Assembly: GCA_040758375.1 (NCBI GenBank)
Contig: JBFLWE010000011.1
Coordinates: forward strand, 23,540-87,539
Length of the DNA stretch: 64,000 nt
Direction of reading: 5' to 3'
Origin: CAMLIZ01 sp040758375
Lineage (GTDB): Bacteria; Pseudomonadota; Gammaproteobacteria; Burkholderiales; Burkholderiaceae_C
Of this stretch, positions 1 to 7,694 are shown piece by piece (the stretch's first letter is position 1; each line of letters begins with the position of its first letter). The notes below the pieces were generated by a model. It was not told the DNA's origin. It saw only the letters and a list, made by a program, of their open reading frames with translations, and made no database searches. Made by a program: the position numbers and the translations under genes.

Positions 1-70
1 TATATTCTCCCCCAGGCCAGACCTCGCCTTAAGAATCTGAGAAATCTATATAAGGCCGGCTTGACGGACA

Positions 71-1066
71 TCAGCCGTAGCGCAGCTCGCCAGCCTTGCC
101 CCGGAACACCCAGTAGGAGAAGGCGGTGTAGGCCCCGATGGCCGGTACGGTGATCGCGCAGCCGAGCGCGATGACCACCAGCGAGTTGTGCGCGCTGGCC
201 GCCTGCCAGAGCGTCATGCGGTCCATCACCACGTAGGGATACAGGCTGTAGGACAGGCCGATCGCCCCCATCACGAACACCAGCACGGTCAGCGCAAAGG
301 GCAGCGCGCACAACTTGCCGCGCACCCGGTGCGAGTTGAGCAGCGCGCGCGCGGCGAGCAGGGCGATGCCGGTGGCCAGCGGAATCGGCAGCAGCGCAAT
401 GAATTCCGGCAGCGCGAACCAGCGCTGGCGCACCGTGGGGCTCACCAGCGGTGTGGCCAGCGAGACCAGCAGCATCCCCAGCACCATGGGGCCCCAGGCC
501 GCCTTGGCCCAGCGGACCGCGCGCTCCTGCAGCGCGCCGTCGGTCTTCATGATCAGCCAGTTGGCGCCCATCAGCAGGTAGGCCGCCGGCAGGCACAGCG
601 CGATGGCCGCGGCAAACAGCGTGTAGCCCCAGCCGTCGGCGAAGCCGGTCACGTAGCGGCCGAGCATCCAGCCCTGCGCCAGCGAGGCCAGCGCCGAGCC
701 GGCGAAGAACGCCTGGTCCCACAACGGCTTGTGGCTGGCGTGCGCCTTCACCCGGAAGTCGAAGGCCACGCCGCGCAGGATCAGGCCGATCAGCATCAGC
801 GCCACCGGCAGGTACAGCGCCGTCAGCACCACCCCGTGCGCCTTCGGGAACGCGATCAGAAGGATGCCGATGCCCAGCACCAGCCAGGTTTCGTTGGCAT
901 CCCAGAAGGGGCCGATGGACGCGATCATCGTGTCGCGCTGCGCCGCCTCGGCACCACGCAGCAGCATGCCCACGCCCAGGTCGTAGCCGTCGAGCACCAC
1001 GTACAGCAGCATGGCCAGGCCCATCAGGCCCATGAACACCACCGGCAGCGCCTGCTCGAAGCTCAT
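71..1066 (-). CDS. cydB: Cytochrome bd-type quinol oxidase subunit II (CydB)
   Basis: 331 residues. This is the second membrane subunit of a bd-type terminal oxidase, which oxidises quinol and reduces oxygen in the cytoplasmic membrane. The N-terminus carries the family's GYDLG sequence in the first helix (LLYVVLDGYDLGVGMLL), followed by the PFWDANETWLV segment and multiple hydrophobic helices. The ATG at 1064-1066 overlaps the cydA stop by four bases (ATGA), so the two subunits are translationally coupled. A longer open frame runs upstream on this strand but only as a shadow of cydA. No small CydX-type ORF is visible in the 70 bases left before the window edge. Confidence 0.96.
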   Translation of the reverse strand: MSFEQALPVVFMGLMGLAMLLYVVLDGYDLGVGMLLRGAEAAQRDTMIASIGPFWDANETWLVLGIGILLIAFPKAHGVVLTALYLPVALMLIGLILRGVAFDFRVKAHASHKPLWDQAFFAGSALASLAQGWMLGRYVTGFADGWGYTLFAAAIALCLPAAYLLMGANWLIMKTDGALQERAVRWAKAAWGPMVLGMLLVSLATPLVSPTVRQRWFALPEFIALLPIPLATGIALLAARALLNSHRVRGKLCALPFALTVLVFVMGAIGLSYSLYPYVVMDRMTLWQAASAHNSLVVIALGCAITVPAIGAYTAFSYWVFRGKAGELRYG

Positions 1067-2442
1067 CGTGCGTCCCCTGCGGCCTGCGCCACTTCGGCCA
1101 CGGCCTGCGCCGAGTAGCCCGGCGGCCGGCTGGCCGCTTCGCCGGCGTGCTCGGCCAGGTACTTGAGCACCGCCACGTAGGCCGCGATCAACACCGCATA
1201 CAGCATCAGGTAGCCTGCCAGCGTGAGCGCGATGTACGGCGCCGGTGTCCGGGTGGTCACCTCGGCGGTCTTCAGCAGGCCGAACACGATGTAGGGCTGG
1301 CGGCCGATTTCGGTGACATACCAGCCGGCCAGCGTGGCCAGCCAGCCGGAGAACGTCATCGCGGTCAATGTCCACAGCAGCAGCCGCGGCAGCGCATGCG
1401 CCCGCCAGCGGTGCCTGCGGCAGACCCACCACCCGGTCCAGCTGGCGGCCAGCATCAGCACGCCGGTGCCCACCATGATGCGAAAACCGAAGAACAGCGG
1501 CTTGACCGGCGGATGCGCGCCTTCGAACTCGTTCAGGCCGCGCAGCTCGGCCTCGGCGTCGTGCGCGAGGATCAGGCTGCCGGCCTTGGGAATGGCGATC
1601 TCGTAGCGGTTTTCGCGCGCCTGCTCGTCCGGCCAGGCGAACAGCAGCAGCGGCACGGCGCGCTCGGTGTGCCAGATGCCTTCGATGGCCGCGATTTTCT
1701 GCGGCTGGTGCTTCAGGGTGTTGAGCCCGTGCAGGTCGCCCACCGCGATCTGCACCGGGATCAGCAGCGCTGCCACCGTGAGGCCGAAACGCAGGGCCTT
1801 GGGCGTGGCGGCACTCGCCGTGCCCTTGAGCAGCTGCCAGGCCGACAACCCGCTCACCAGGAAGGCCGCGGTGAGAAACGAGGCCAGCAGCATGTGCGCG
1901 AGCCGGTACGGGAACGAGGGATTGAAGATCACTTCCATCCACGAGCGCACGTGGAACTCGCCGTCCACGATCTCGTGGCCGGTGGGCGTCTGCATCCAGG
2001 AGTTGAGGCTGAGGATCCAGAAGGCGCTGAGCGTGGTGCCGGCGGCCACCAAGAAGGTGGCGAGCAGGTGCACCCGCTCCGACACGCGGCCGTGGCCAAA
2101 CAGCATCACGCCGAGGAAGGTGGCCTCCAGGAAGAACGCGGTGAGCACCTCGTAGCCCAGCAGCGGCCCGGCCACGTTGCCCACGCGCTCCATGAAGCCC
2201 GGCCAGTTGGTGCCGAACTGGAAGCTCATCGTGATGCCGCTCACCACGCCCAGCGCGAAGCTCAACGCGAACACCTTGGTCCAGAAGCGGTAGGCGGCAA
2301 GCCAGCCCTCGTCGCGGGTGCGCAGCCAGCGCAGGCGGAAGAACAGCAGGAACCAAGCCAGCGCGATGGTGATGGTGGGGAACAGGATGTGGAAGCTGAT
2401 GTTCGCGGCGAACTGCAGGCGGGACAACATCAGGGCATCCAT
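1063..2442 (-). CDS. cydA: Cytochrome bd-type quinol oxidase subunit I (CydA), CIO-like
   Basis: 459 residues, clearly shorter than the roughly 520 of E. coli CydA, which fits the short-Q-loop cyanide-insensitive oxidase (CIO) group. The sequence shows the N-terminal LSRLQFAANISFHILFP segment with its heme-ligand histidine, the FQFGTNWPGF segment and the GRQPYIVFGLL segment typical of CIO subunits. It binds quinol and the hemes of the oxidase. The start is preceded by a good ribosome site (AGGAAGGAG) in the 62-base divergent spacer shared with coaBC. It is the first gene of a cydAB operon. The CIO assignment rests on length and motif type, not on a measured property. Confidence 0.96.
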   Translation of the reverse strand: MDALMLSRLQFAANISFHILFPTITIALAWFLLFFRLRWLRTRDEGWLAAYRFWTKVFALSFALGVVSGITMSFQFGTNWPGFMERVGNVAGPLLGYEVLTAFFLEATFLGVMLFGHGRVSERVHLLATFLVAAGTTLSAFWILSLNSWMQTPTGHEIVDGEFHVRSWMEVIFNPSFPYRLAHMLLASFLTAAFLVSGLSAWQLLKGTASAATPKALRFGLTVAALLIPVQIAVGDLHGLNTLKHQPQKIAAIEGIWHTERAVPLLLFAWPDEQARENRYEIAIPKAGSLILAHDAEAELRGLNEFEGAHPPVKPLFFGFRIMVGTGVLMLAASWTGWWVCRRHRWRAHALPRLLLWTLTAMTFSGWLATLAGWYVTEIGRQPYIVFGLLKTAEVTTRTPAPYIALTLAGYLMLYAVLIAAYVAVLKYLAEHAGEAASRPPGYSAQAVAEVAQAAGDAR

Positions 2443-2504
2443 CGGGAACTCCTTCCTCCGGCCACGCCAGCAGGTTTTGCGCCCGCTCGGCTACAGTGGC
2501 GCCC

Positions 2505-3731
2505 ATGAACGACGCGACGGAACTGCTGGGCAAGAGGCTCGTGCTCGGGCTCTCGGGCGGCATCGCCTGCTACAAGTCGGCCGAGCTGCTGCGCGAGCTG
2601 GTGAAGCTGGGCGCCGCGGTGCAGGTGGTGATGACCGAGTCTGCCACGCAGTTCATCACGCCGGTGACGATGCAGGCGCTGTCGAACCGGCCGGTGGTGC
2701 TGGACCAATGGGACGCGCGGGCACCCAACAACATGGCCCACATCAATCTCACGCGCGAGGCCGATGCGGTGCTGGTGGCGCCGGCCAGCGCCGATTTCAT
2801 CGCCAAGCTGGCGCAGGGGCGGGCCGACGAGATCCTGAGCCTGCTGTGCCTGGCGCGGCCGATCGAGCGCTGCCCCCTGCTGCTGGCGCCGGCGATGAAC
2901 CGCGAGATGTGGGCCCATCCGGCCACGCAGCGCAACCTGGCGCAGGCGCGCGCCGATGGCGCGCTGGTGCTGGGCCCTGCCGCCGGCAACCAGGCCTGCG
3001 GCGAAATCGGCGACGGCCGCATGCTGGAGCCTGAAGATCTGCGCGATGCGGTGGTCGCCTTCTTCCAGCCCAAGCTGCTGGCGGGCAAGCGCATGCTGAT
3101 CACGGCGGGACCGACCTTCGAAGCGATCGACCCGGTGCGCGGCATCACCAACCTGTCCAGCGGCAAGATGGGCTTCGCGATCGCCCGCGCGGCGCAGGAG
3201 GCGGGCGCCGAAGTCACGCTGGTGGCCGGCCCGGTGCACCTGCCCACGCCGGCGGGCGTGGCGCGCATCGACGTGCAAAGCGCGCGGCAGATGCACGATG
3301 CCGTGCTGCCGCTGGCGCCGCGCCACGACGTGTTCGTGGCCACCGCCGCGGTGGCCGACTGGCGGCCCGCCGCGCTGGCCGAGCACAAGATCAAGAAGGA
3401 CGGCGAGAAGCTCGCGCCCAGCTTCGAGCTGACCGAGAACCCCGACATCCTGGCCGCCGTGGCGCGCCTGCCGGAGCGCCCCTATTGCGTGGGCTTCGCC
3501 GCCGAGAGCCACGACCTGCTCAAGCACGCACGCGAGAAGCTCGAGCGCAAGAACGTGCCGCTGATCGTGGGCAACCTCGGCCCGGCCACCTTTGGCCGCG
3601 ACGACAATGCGCTGCTGCTGGTCGATGCCCAGGGCCAGCGCGAGCTGGCCACCGCCAGCAAGCGCAGCCTCGCGCGCGAACTGGTGCGCGAGATCGCGCA
3701 GCGGCTTTCTTCCTCCACCACCGCCCGATGA
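2505..3731 (+). CDS. coaBC: Bifunctional phosphopantothenoylcysteine decarboxylase / phosphopantothenate-cysteine ligase
   Basis: 408 residues from the ATG at 2505; an in-frame GTG at 2496 would add three residues and is less likely. The N-terminal flavoprotein domain (LGLSGGIACYKSAELLREL, then the PAMNREMW substrate-binding motif near residue 130) performs the decarboxylation (CoaC). The C-terminal ligase domain starts near residue 190 (ITAGPTFEAIDPVRGITN, then FVATAAVADWRP) and joins cysteine to phosphopantothenate (CoaB). Together they carry out two consecutive steps of coenzyme A synthesis. The stop overlaps the dut start by four bases, a common coaBC-dut pairing. Confidence 0.97.
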   Translation: MNDATELLGKRLVLGLSGGIACYKSAELLRELVKLGAAVQVVMTESATQFITPVTMQALSNRPVVLDQWDARAPNNMAHINLTREADAVLVAPASADFIAKLAQGRADEILSLLCLARPIERCPLLLAPAMNREMWAHPATQRNLAQARADGALVLGPAAGNQACGEIGDGRMLEPEDLRDAVVAFFQPKLLAGKRMLITAGPTFEAIDPVRGITNLSSGKMGFAIARAAQEAGAEVTLVAGPVHLPTPAGVARIDVQSARQMHDAVLPLAPRHDVFVATAAVADWRPAALAEHKIKKDGEKLAPSFELTENPDILAAVARLPERPYCVGFAAESHDLLKHAREKLERKNVPLIVGNLGPATFGRDDNALLLVDAQGQRELATASKRSLARELVREIAQRLSSSTTAR

Positions 3732-4177
3732 CCACGATCGACGTGAAAGTGCTCGACCCGCGCATGGCCGAGCAACTGCCTTCCTACGCCACCCCCGGCA
3801 GCGCCGGCCTGGACCTGCGCGCCTGCCTGGACGCTCCGCTGGTGCTCGAGCCCGGCCAGGCGCATCTCATCCCCACCGGCCTGGCCATCCACATCGGCGA
3901 CCCTGGGCTGGCCGCGATGATCCTGCCGCGCTCGGGCCTGGGCCACAAGCAGGGCATCGTGCTCGGCAACCTGGTCGGCCTGATCGACAGCGACTACCAG
4001 GGGCCGCTGATGGTCAGCTGCTGGAACCGTGGCAGCAGCAGCTTCACCGTGCAGCCGATGGAGCGCATCGCGCAGATGGTGATCGTGCCGGTGGTGCAGG
4101 CGGCATTCCGCCGGGTGGACGACTTCGAAGCGTCGGCGCGCGGCGAAGGCGGCTTCGGCTCCACCGGCAAACACTGA
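3728..4177 (+). CDS. dut: Deoxyuridine 5'-triphosphate nucleotidohydrolase (dUTPase)
   Basis: 149 residues, normal for the trimeric dUTPase family. All five conserved motifs are visible in order: PGSAGLDLRA, LPRSGLGHKQGI, GNLVGLIDSDYQG, ERIAQMV and the C-terminal arm GEGGFGSTG. The enzyme hydrolyses dUTP to dUMP and pyrophosphate, keeping uracil out of DNA and feeding dTMP synthesis. It is translationally coupled to coaBC through an ATGA overlap. It converges on the slyD-like gene 13 bases away. Confidence 0.97.
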   Translation: MTTIDVKVLDPRMAEQLPSYATPGSAGLDLRACLDAPLVLEPGQAHLIPTGLAIHIGDPGLAAMILPRSGLGHKQGIVLGNLVGLIDSDYQGPLMVSCWNRGSSSFTVQPMERIAQMVIVPVVQAAFRRVDDFEASARGEGGFGSTGKH

Positions 4178-4190
4178 CCCCAAAAAAAGC

Positions 4191-4712
4191 TCAGTGCAGC
4201 GGCTCGTCCGGCGGCGCGCTGCCCAGCACGCTGATGCCGCTGTCGCCCACGCTGCGCGCCTCGATCTCGGCCTCGGTGGCCTCGCGCACGTCTTGCACCT
4301 TCATGTGCAGCCGCAGCGCGATGCCGGCCAGCGGGTGGTTGCCGTCGAGCACCACGTGCGACTCGTACACCTCGGTGACGGTGTAGATGGCGTCCTCGGG
4401 CATGTCGGGCGTGGCGGCGCCTTCGGGCAGGCCTTCGAACTGCATGCCGGGCGCCACCTCTTCGGGAAACAGCGAGCGCTCTTCGTAGCAGACCAGCTCG
4501 GGGTCGTAGTCGCCGAAGGCGTGCTCGGGTTCGAGATGCAAGAAGGCCTCGAAGCCGCTCTCCTGACCGGCCAGTGCCTCTTCCACCTTGGGCAGCAGGT
4601 CGTCGCCGCCGTAGAAGAACTCCACCGGCTCGGTGAGCTGGTCGATGCGTTGGCCCTGGGCGTCCGACAACTCCCAGGTCAGGCTGACGACACAAGGGAC
4701 TTGGATCAACAT
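4191..4712 (-). CDS. slyD: SlyD-like FKBP-type peptidyl-prolyl cis-trans isomerase
   Basis: 173 residues from the ATG at 4710-4712; a longer frame to 4778 lacks a plausible start context. The N-terminus has the short SlyD-type FKBP half (VSLTWELSDAQGQRIDQ, then FFYGGDDLLPKVEEAL). An insert-in-flap chaperone domain follows, and then the second FKBP strand set with the conserved DGNHPLAG motif. The protein should catalyse prolyl isomerisation and act as a cytoplasmic chaperone. The histidine-rich metal-binding tail of E. coli SlyD is missing; the protein ends in EPLH. It is divergent from roxA, whose start lies 44 bases away. Confidence 0.88.
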   Translation of the reverse strand: MLIQVPCVVSLTWELSDAQGQRIDQLTEPVEFFYGGDDLLPKVEEALAGQESGFEAFLHLEPEHAFGDYDPELVCYEERSLFPEEVAPGMQFEGLPEGAATPDMPEDAIYTVTEVYESHVVLDGNHPLAGIALRLHMKVQDVREATEAEIEARSVGDSGISVLGSAPPDEPLH

Positions 4713-4756
4713 CGCGGCATGATCGCACACCGGGGATGCGAAGAGACAATCGCCCC

Positions 4757-5887
4757 ATGGACATCGAAGCCCCGACACCGCTGCTGGGTGGGTTGTCGCC
4801 GCAAGCCTTCATGCGGCGCCACTGGCAGAAGAAGCCGCTGCTGGTGCGGCAGGCCTGGCCGCAGGTGGCGCCGCCGGTTTCGCGCAGCGAACTGTTTGCA
4901 CTGGCCGCGCGCGACGACGTGGAATCGCGGCTGGTGCGGCAGCAGCCCACGGGCTGGACCTTGCGCCACGGTCCGCTGCCGCGCCGGGCCTTGCCGCCGC
5001 TGGGCCAGCCGGGCTGGACGCTGCTGGTGCAAGGCCTCGACCTGCATTTGCAGCAGGCGCACGAGATGCTGTCGCGCTTCCGTTTCGTGCCCGAGGCACG
5101 ACTCGACGACCTGATGATCTCGTACGCCACACACGGCGGTGGCGTGGGGCCGCACCTCGACTCGTACGACGTGTTCCTGCTGCAGGTGCAGGGCCGGCGC
5201 CGATGGCGCATCGGGCCGGTGCCCCGTCCGCAGTGGGCCGAAGGCGTGCCGCTGAAGCTGCTGGAGCACTTCGAGCCGCAGGAAGAGTGGGTGCTGGAGC
5301 CGGGCGACATGCTGTACCTGCCGCCGCTGTGGGGGCACGACGGCATCGCCGAAGGCGAGTGCATGACCTGCTCGGTGGGCTTTCGCGTGCCGGCGCGCGG
5401 CACGCTGGCGCAAGAGCTTCTGCAGCACATGGCCGAAGCGCTGGACGACGATGCGCAGCGACGCCTCTACCACGACCCGGGCCAGCCGGCCACCGGGGCG
5501 CCGGGCCGCATTCCAGAGTCCTTGCAGCGCTTTGCACGGCAGGCCGTCGAGCGTGCGTTGCGCGATGCCACGGCCCTGGGGCGCGCGCTGGGCCAGGCGC
5601 TGACGGAGCCCAAGCCGATGGTGTGGTTCGAGCCCGGCTCGCCCTTGTCCCGCGGCGGCGTGCAGCTCGATCGCCGCAGCCGCATGATGTACGACGCGCA
5701 GCACGTGTTCCTCAACGGCGAGGCTTTTCGCGCCGGCGGGCGCGACGCGCAGCTGATGCGCCGCCTGGCAGACCGGCGGCAGCTCTCGGCGGCGGACGTG
5801 GCACGCCTGAGCGATGCGGCGCGGAAGCTGGTCGACGAATGGGCGCAGGCCGGCTGGCTGCGCGCCGCGCAGGAGGAAGGACGATGA
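4757..5887 (+). CDS. roxA: JmjC/cupin ribosomal oxygenase, RoxA (YcfD)-like
   Basis: 376 residues, typical for bacterial 2-oxoglutarate/Fe(II) ribosomal oxygenases that hydroxylate an arginine of ribosomal protein L16. The N-terminus has the FMRRHWQKKPLLVRQA entry motif. The JmjC core contains an iron-binding H-x-D pair (GPHLDSYDVFLLQVQG) and the later PGDMLYLPPLWGHDGIAEG segment with the distal histidine. A C-terminal winged-helix-like region begins around residue 300. The start at 4757 is chosen over an in-frame ATG at 4736 because it matches the usual N-terminus. The stop overlaps the next gene by four bases. Confidence 0.9.
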   Translation: MDIEAPTPLLGGLSPQAFMRRHWQKKPLLVRQAWPQVAPPVSRSELFALAARDDVESRLVRQQPTGWTLRHGPLPRRALPPLGQPGWTLLVQGLDLHLQQAHEMLSRFRFVPEARLDDLMISYATHGGGVGPHLDSYDVFLLQVQGRRRWRIGPVPRPQWAEGVPLKLLEHFEPQEEWVLEPGDMLYLPPLWGHDGIAEGECMTCSVGFRVPARGTLAQELLQHMAEALDDDAQRRLYHDPGQPATGAPGRIPESLQRFARQAVERALRDATALGRALGQALTEPKPMVWFEPGSPLSRGGVQLDRRSRMMYDAQHVFLNGEAFRAGGRDAQLMRRLADRRQLSAADVARLSDAARKLVDEWAQAGWLRAAQEEGR

Positions 5888-6363
5888 CCCTGTCCACCGC
5901 GATCCTCGGGCGCAGCGAGGTGGTCCAGGCCTGGCGCACGCTGCTGCAACGGGCGCTGGCCGAAGGCACGCGCGAGCTCTGGTGTTCCGATGTCGATTTC
6001 GCCGACTGGCCATTGAACGAGCCTGCACTGGTCGAGGCGCTCGTCCGCTGGGCGAAACCGCACCACCGGCTGCACTTGCTGGCGCAGCACTACGACGAGA
6101 TGCCGCGCCGGCATCCGCGTTTCGTGCGCTGGCGCCGCGACTGGGGCCACCTGGTGCAGGCCTGGTGCGTGGAAGACCTCGATGCGAGCCAGCAGCCCTG
6201 CCTGCTGATCGCGGGCGACCGCTCGATCGAGTTGCTGGACCGGGAACACTGGCGTGCCGTTGCCTCGGAAGAGGCTGCCGATGCGCAGCGGGCACGCGAG
6301 CGGCTTGATGCAATCCTGCAACGGTCGGCACCCGGCTTTGCCGCCACGACTTTGGGTCTCTAG
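5884..6363 (+). CDS. Conserved hypothetical protein coupled to roxA
   Basis: 159 residues starting at an ATG that overlaps the roxA stop (ATGA), so it is co-translated. It is a soluble protein without signal peptide or membrane segment. It contains a central WCSDVDFADWPLNEPALVEAL stretch, a LHLLAQHYDEMPRRHPRFVRW stretch and a later LIAGDRSIELLDREHW stretch. The spacing resembles a single phospholipase-D-like fold half, but no HKD motif is present and I do not assign a function. Its tight linkage suggests a role related to ribosome hydroxylation or simply co-inheritance. Confidence 0.8.
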   Translation: MTLSTAILGRSEVVQAWRTLLQRALAEGTRELWCSDVDFADWPLNEPALVEALVRWAKPHHRLHLLAQHYDEMPRRHPRFVRWRRDWGHLVQAWCVEDLDASQQPCLLIAGDRSIELLDREHWRAVASEEAADAQRARERLDAILQRSAPGFAATTLGL

Positions 6364-6383
6364 GGAGGTTCCCTAATCCACCG

Positions 6384-6389
6384 TATAAT
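6384..6389 (+). promoter_or_regulatory. Candidate -10 element (TATAAT) for the small lipoprotein gene
   Basis: A perfect TATAAT sits in a short AT-rich patch 139 bases before the lipoprotein start, rare in this GC-rich DNA. No convincing -35 hexamer lies 16-18 bases upstream; that position overlaps the stop codon and a small inverted repeat (TAGGGA at 6361-6366, TCCCTA at 6370-6375). The long leader holds another imperfect inverted repeat at 6403-6425. It is plausible but unproven. Confidence 0.45.
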
Positions 6390-6527
6390 TTTTGGTTAGG
6401 CAAAGGAAATGCTCGAGCTTTCCTTGTCTTATTGAGGGGGAACTTCGCACGGTCCTGCGCAGTTGTGGAGGTTGCAAGGTTCCCAGAATTACCGGTAATC
6501 GTTCGAACCTTTGATTTGAGGACAAGC

Positions 6528-6755
6528 ATGAACAAGTCGCTCCTGTTGGCTACCCTGGTTGCTTCCGTGGCTCTGGCCGCTTGCGGCAAGAAGGAAGAGG
6601 CCCCGGCGCCCGCCCCGGCTCCGGTGGCTGCTCCCGCTCCCGCTGCTGAGGCTGCTGCCTCCGCCGCTTCGGGCGCCGAAATGGCCGCTTCCGGCGCCGC
6701 CGACTCGGCTGCCGCCGCCGCCGCCACCGCTGCCGCTTCTGCCGCCAGCCAGTGA
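6528..6755 (+). CDS. Small alanine/proline-rich lipoprotein
   Basis: 75 residues. A basic N-terminus and hydrophobic stretch end in the lipobox LAAC, so the mature protein begins at Cys20 and is lipid-anchored. The remainder is low complexity: a KKEE patch, a Pro-Ala run, then mostly Ala with scattered Ser, Gly, Glu and Asp. No enzyme domain is possible at this size. Similar short Ala-rich lipoproteins are common in Burkholderiales but their role is unknown to me. The gene has its own candidate promoter, a GAGGACA ribosome site and a strong terminator, suggesting an independently and perhaps highly expressed unit. Confidence 0.85.
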   Translation: MNKSLLLATLVASVALAACGKKEEAPAPAPAPVAAPAPAAEAAASAASGAEMAASGAADSAAAAAATAAASAASQ

Positions 6756-6788
6756 GCACGGGTTGCCGGCGGTGACGCCGGCACTCGC

Positions 6789-6828
6789 AAAAAGAACAAA
6801 GCCGCCTTCGGGCGGCTTTGTTCTTTTT
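6789..6828. terminator. Bidirectional rho-independent terminator with UUCG loop
   Basis: A perfect 18-base-pair inverted repeat (6789-6806 and 6811-6828) encloses a TTCG tetraloop. The outer arms are AAAAAG and CTTTTT, so a U-run follows the GC-rich core in both directions. It lies between the lipoprotein gene and the converging MBL-hydrolase gene and should stop transcription from both. Confidence 0.93.
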
Positions 6829-6841
6829 GCAGGCGTCGTGC

Positions 6842-7624
6842 TCAGTGCAGGTCGAGCCAGGGGCTGCCGTGCCGCGCGTGCGCCACCACCACGTCCTCGG
6901 GGGTGCTGTTCAACACCTCGGCCAGCGCCTGCGCGGCGATCGCCGGCTGGTTGTTGTGTTCGCTCAGATGCGCGGCGACCACGTGCTTCAAGCCGGCATG
7001 CTGGCAGCGCGCCAGAATGCCGGCGGCGCTGGCGTTCGACAAATGGCCGCGCGGGCCGGCGATGCGCCGCTTGAGGAAGAACGGATAGGGGCCGTTTTCC
7101 AGCATCTGCAGGTCGTGGTTGCACTCCAGCAGCAAGGCGGTGCAGCCTTGCAGCTCCTGCACGATGCGCTCGGTTTGCACGCCGGCATCGGTGAGGACGC
7201 CCAACCGGTGTTGCCCGTCGCTGAGCGTGAGCTGCAGCGGCTCGCCAGCGTCGTGCGGCACCGCGTAGGGCCGCAGCTCCAGCGTGCCGCCCACGACGAC
7301 GGGCTCGCCGTCGCGCGCGAAGCGCAGCAGCGGGGGCGGCGCATGTTCGCGTGCGAAGCCACGCCATGTGCCTTCGCTCATCCATACCGGCACTGCATGC
7401 CGGCGCATCAATGCGGTCACGCAGCCGATGTGGTCGGAATGCTCGTGCGTGATGAACACCGCGTCGAGTTGTTGCGGCGTGCAGCCGCGCTGGGCCAGGC
7501 GCTGCGTGAGTTCGCGCAGCGACAGGCCGCAGTCGATGAGCACGCGCACCGTGCGAGCGCCGACGCCTGCTTCGACCAGCGTGGCGTTGCCGCTGCTGCC
7601 GCTGCCGAGGTTGCAAAAACGCAT
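6842..7624 (-). CDS. MBL-fold metallo-hydrolase (YycJ/WalJ-like)
   Basis: 260 residues. The start (MRFCNLGSGSSGNATLVEAG) and the THEHSDHIG metal-binding motif near residue 60 are typical of the YycJ-like branch of metallo-beta-lactamase-fold proteins. Downstream histidines (PHDAGEP, ECNHD, AAHLSEHN) complete a likely dinuclear metal site. Family members are predicted phosphodiesterases or nucleases; the exact substrate here is not visible. The gene lies downstream of bamC on the same strand with a 70-base gap and ends just before the shared terminator. Confidence 0.9.
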   Translation of the reverse strand: MRFCNLGSGSSGNATLVEAGVGARTVRVLIDCGLSLRELTQRLAQRGCTPQQLDAVFITHEHSDHIGCVTALMRRHAVPVWMSEGTWRGFAREHAPPPLLRFARDGEPVVVGGTLELRPYAVPHDAGEPLQLTLSDGQHRLGVLTDAGVQTERIVQELQGCTALLLECNHDLQMLENGPYPFFLKRRIAGPRGHLSNASAAGILARCQHAGLKHVVAAHLSEHNNQPAIAAQALAEVLNSTPEDVVVAHARHGSPWLDLH

Positions 7625-7694
7625 GGCGTTCCAGCGCAGGCTCGTGTCGCCTCGTGAGGGGATGCCGGAACCTAACCCCGGTGTCCCGGCCTCG

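Noticed and set aside
1..70. AT-rich left edge with TATA-like sequences and possible CydX gene
   Set aside because: No short ORF follows cydB here and the stretch is cut by the window, so neither a gene nor a promoter can be supported.
71..2563. Single 830-residue minus-strand frame spanning cydB and cydA
   Set aside because: Only the last 331 residues match CydB; the upstream part is a shadow frame of cydA with Arg/Ala-rich sequence.
4172..4196. Inverted repeat CACTGA...TCAGTG between dut and the slyD-like gene
   Set aside because: The arms are the mirrored His-stop codons of the two convergent genes; the stem is only six base pairs with a 13-base A-rich loop, too weak for a terminator call.
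6500..6527. GTTCGAACC in the lipoprotein leader, resembling a tRNA T-arm
   Set aside because: No acceptor stem, anticodon arm or D-arm can be placed around it.
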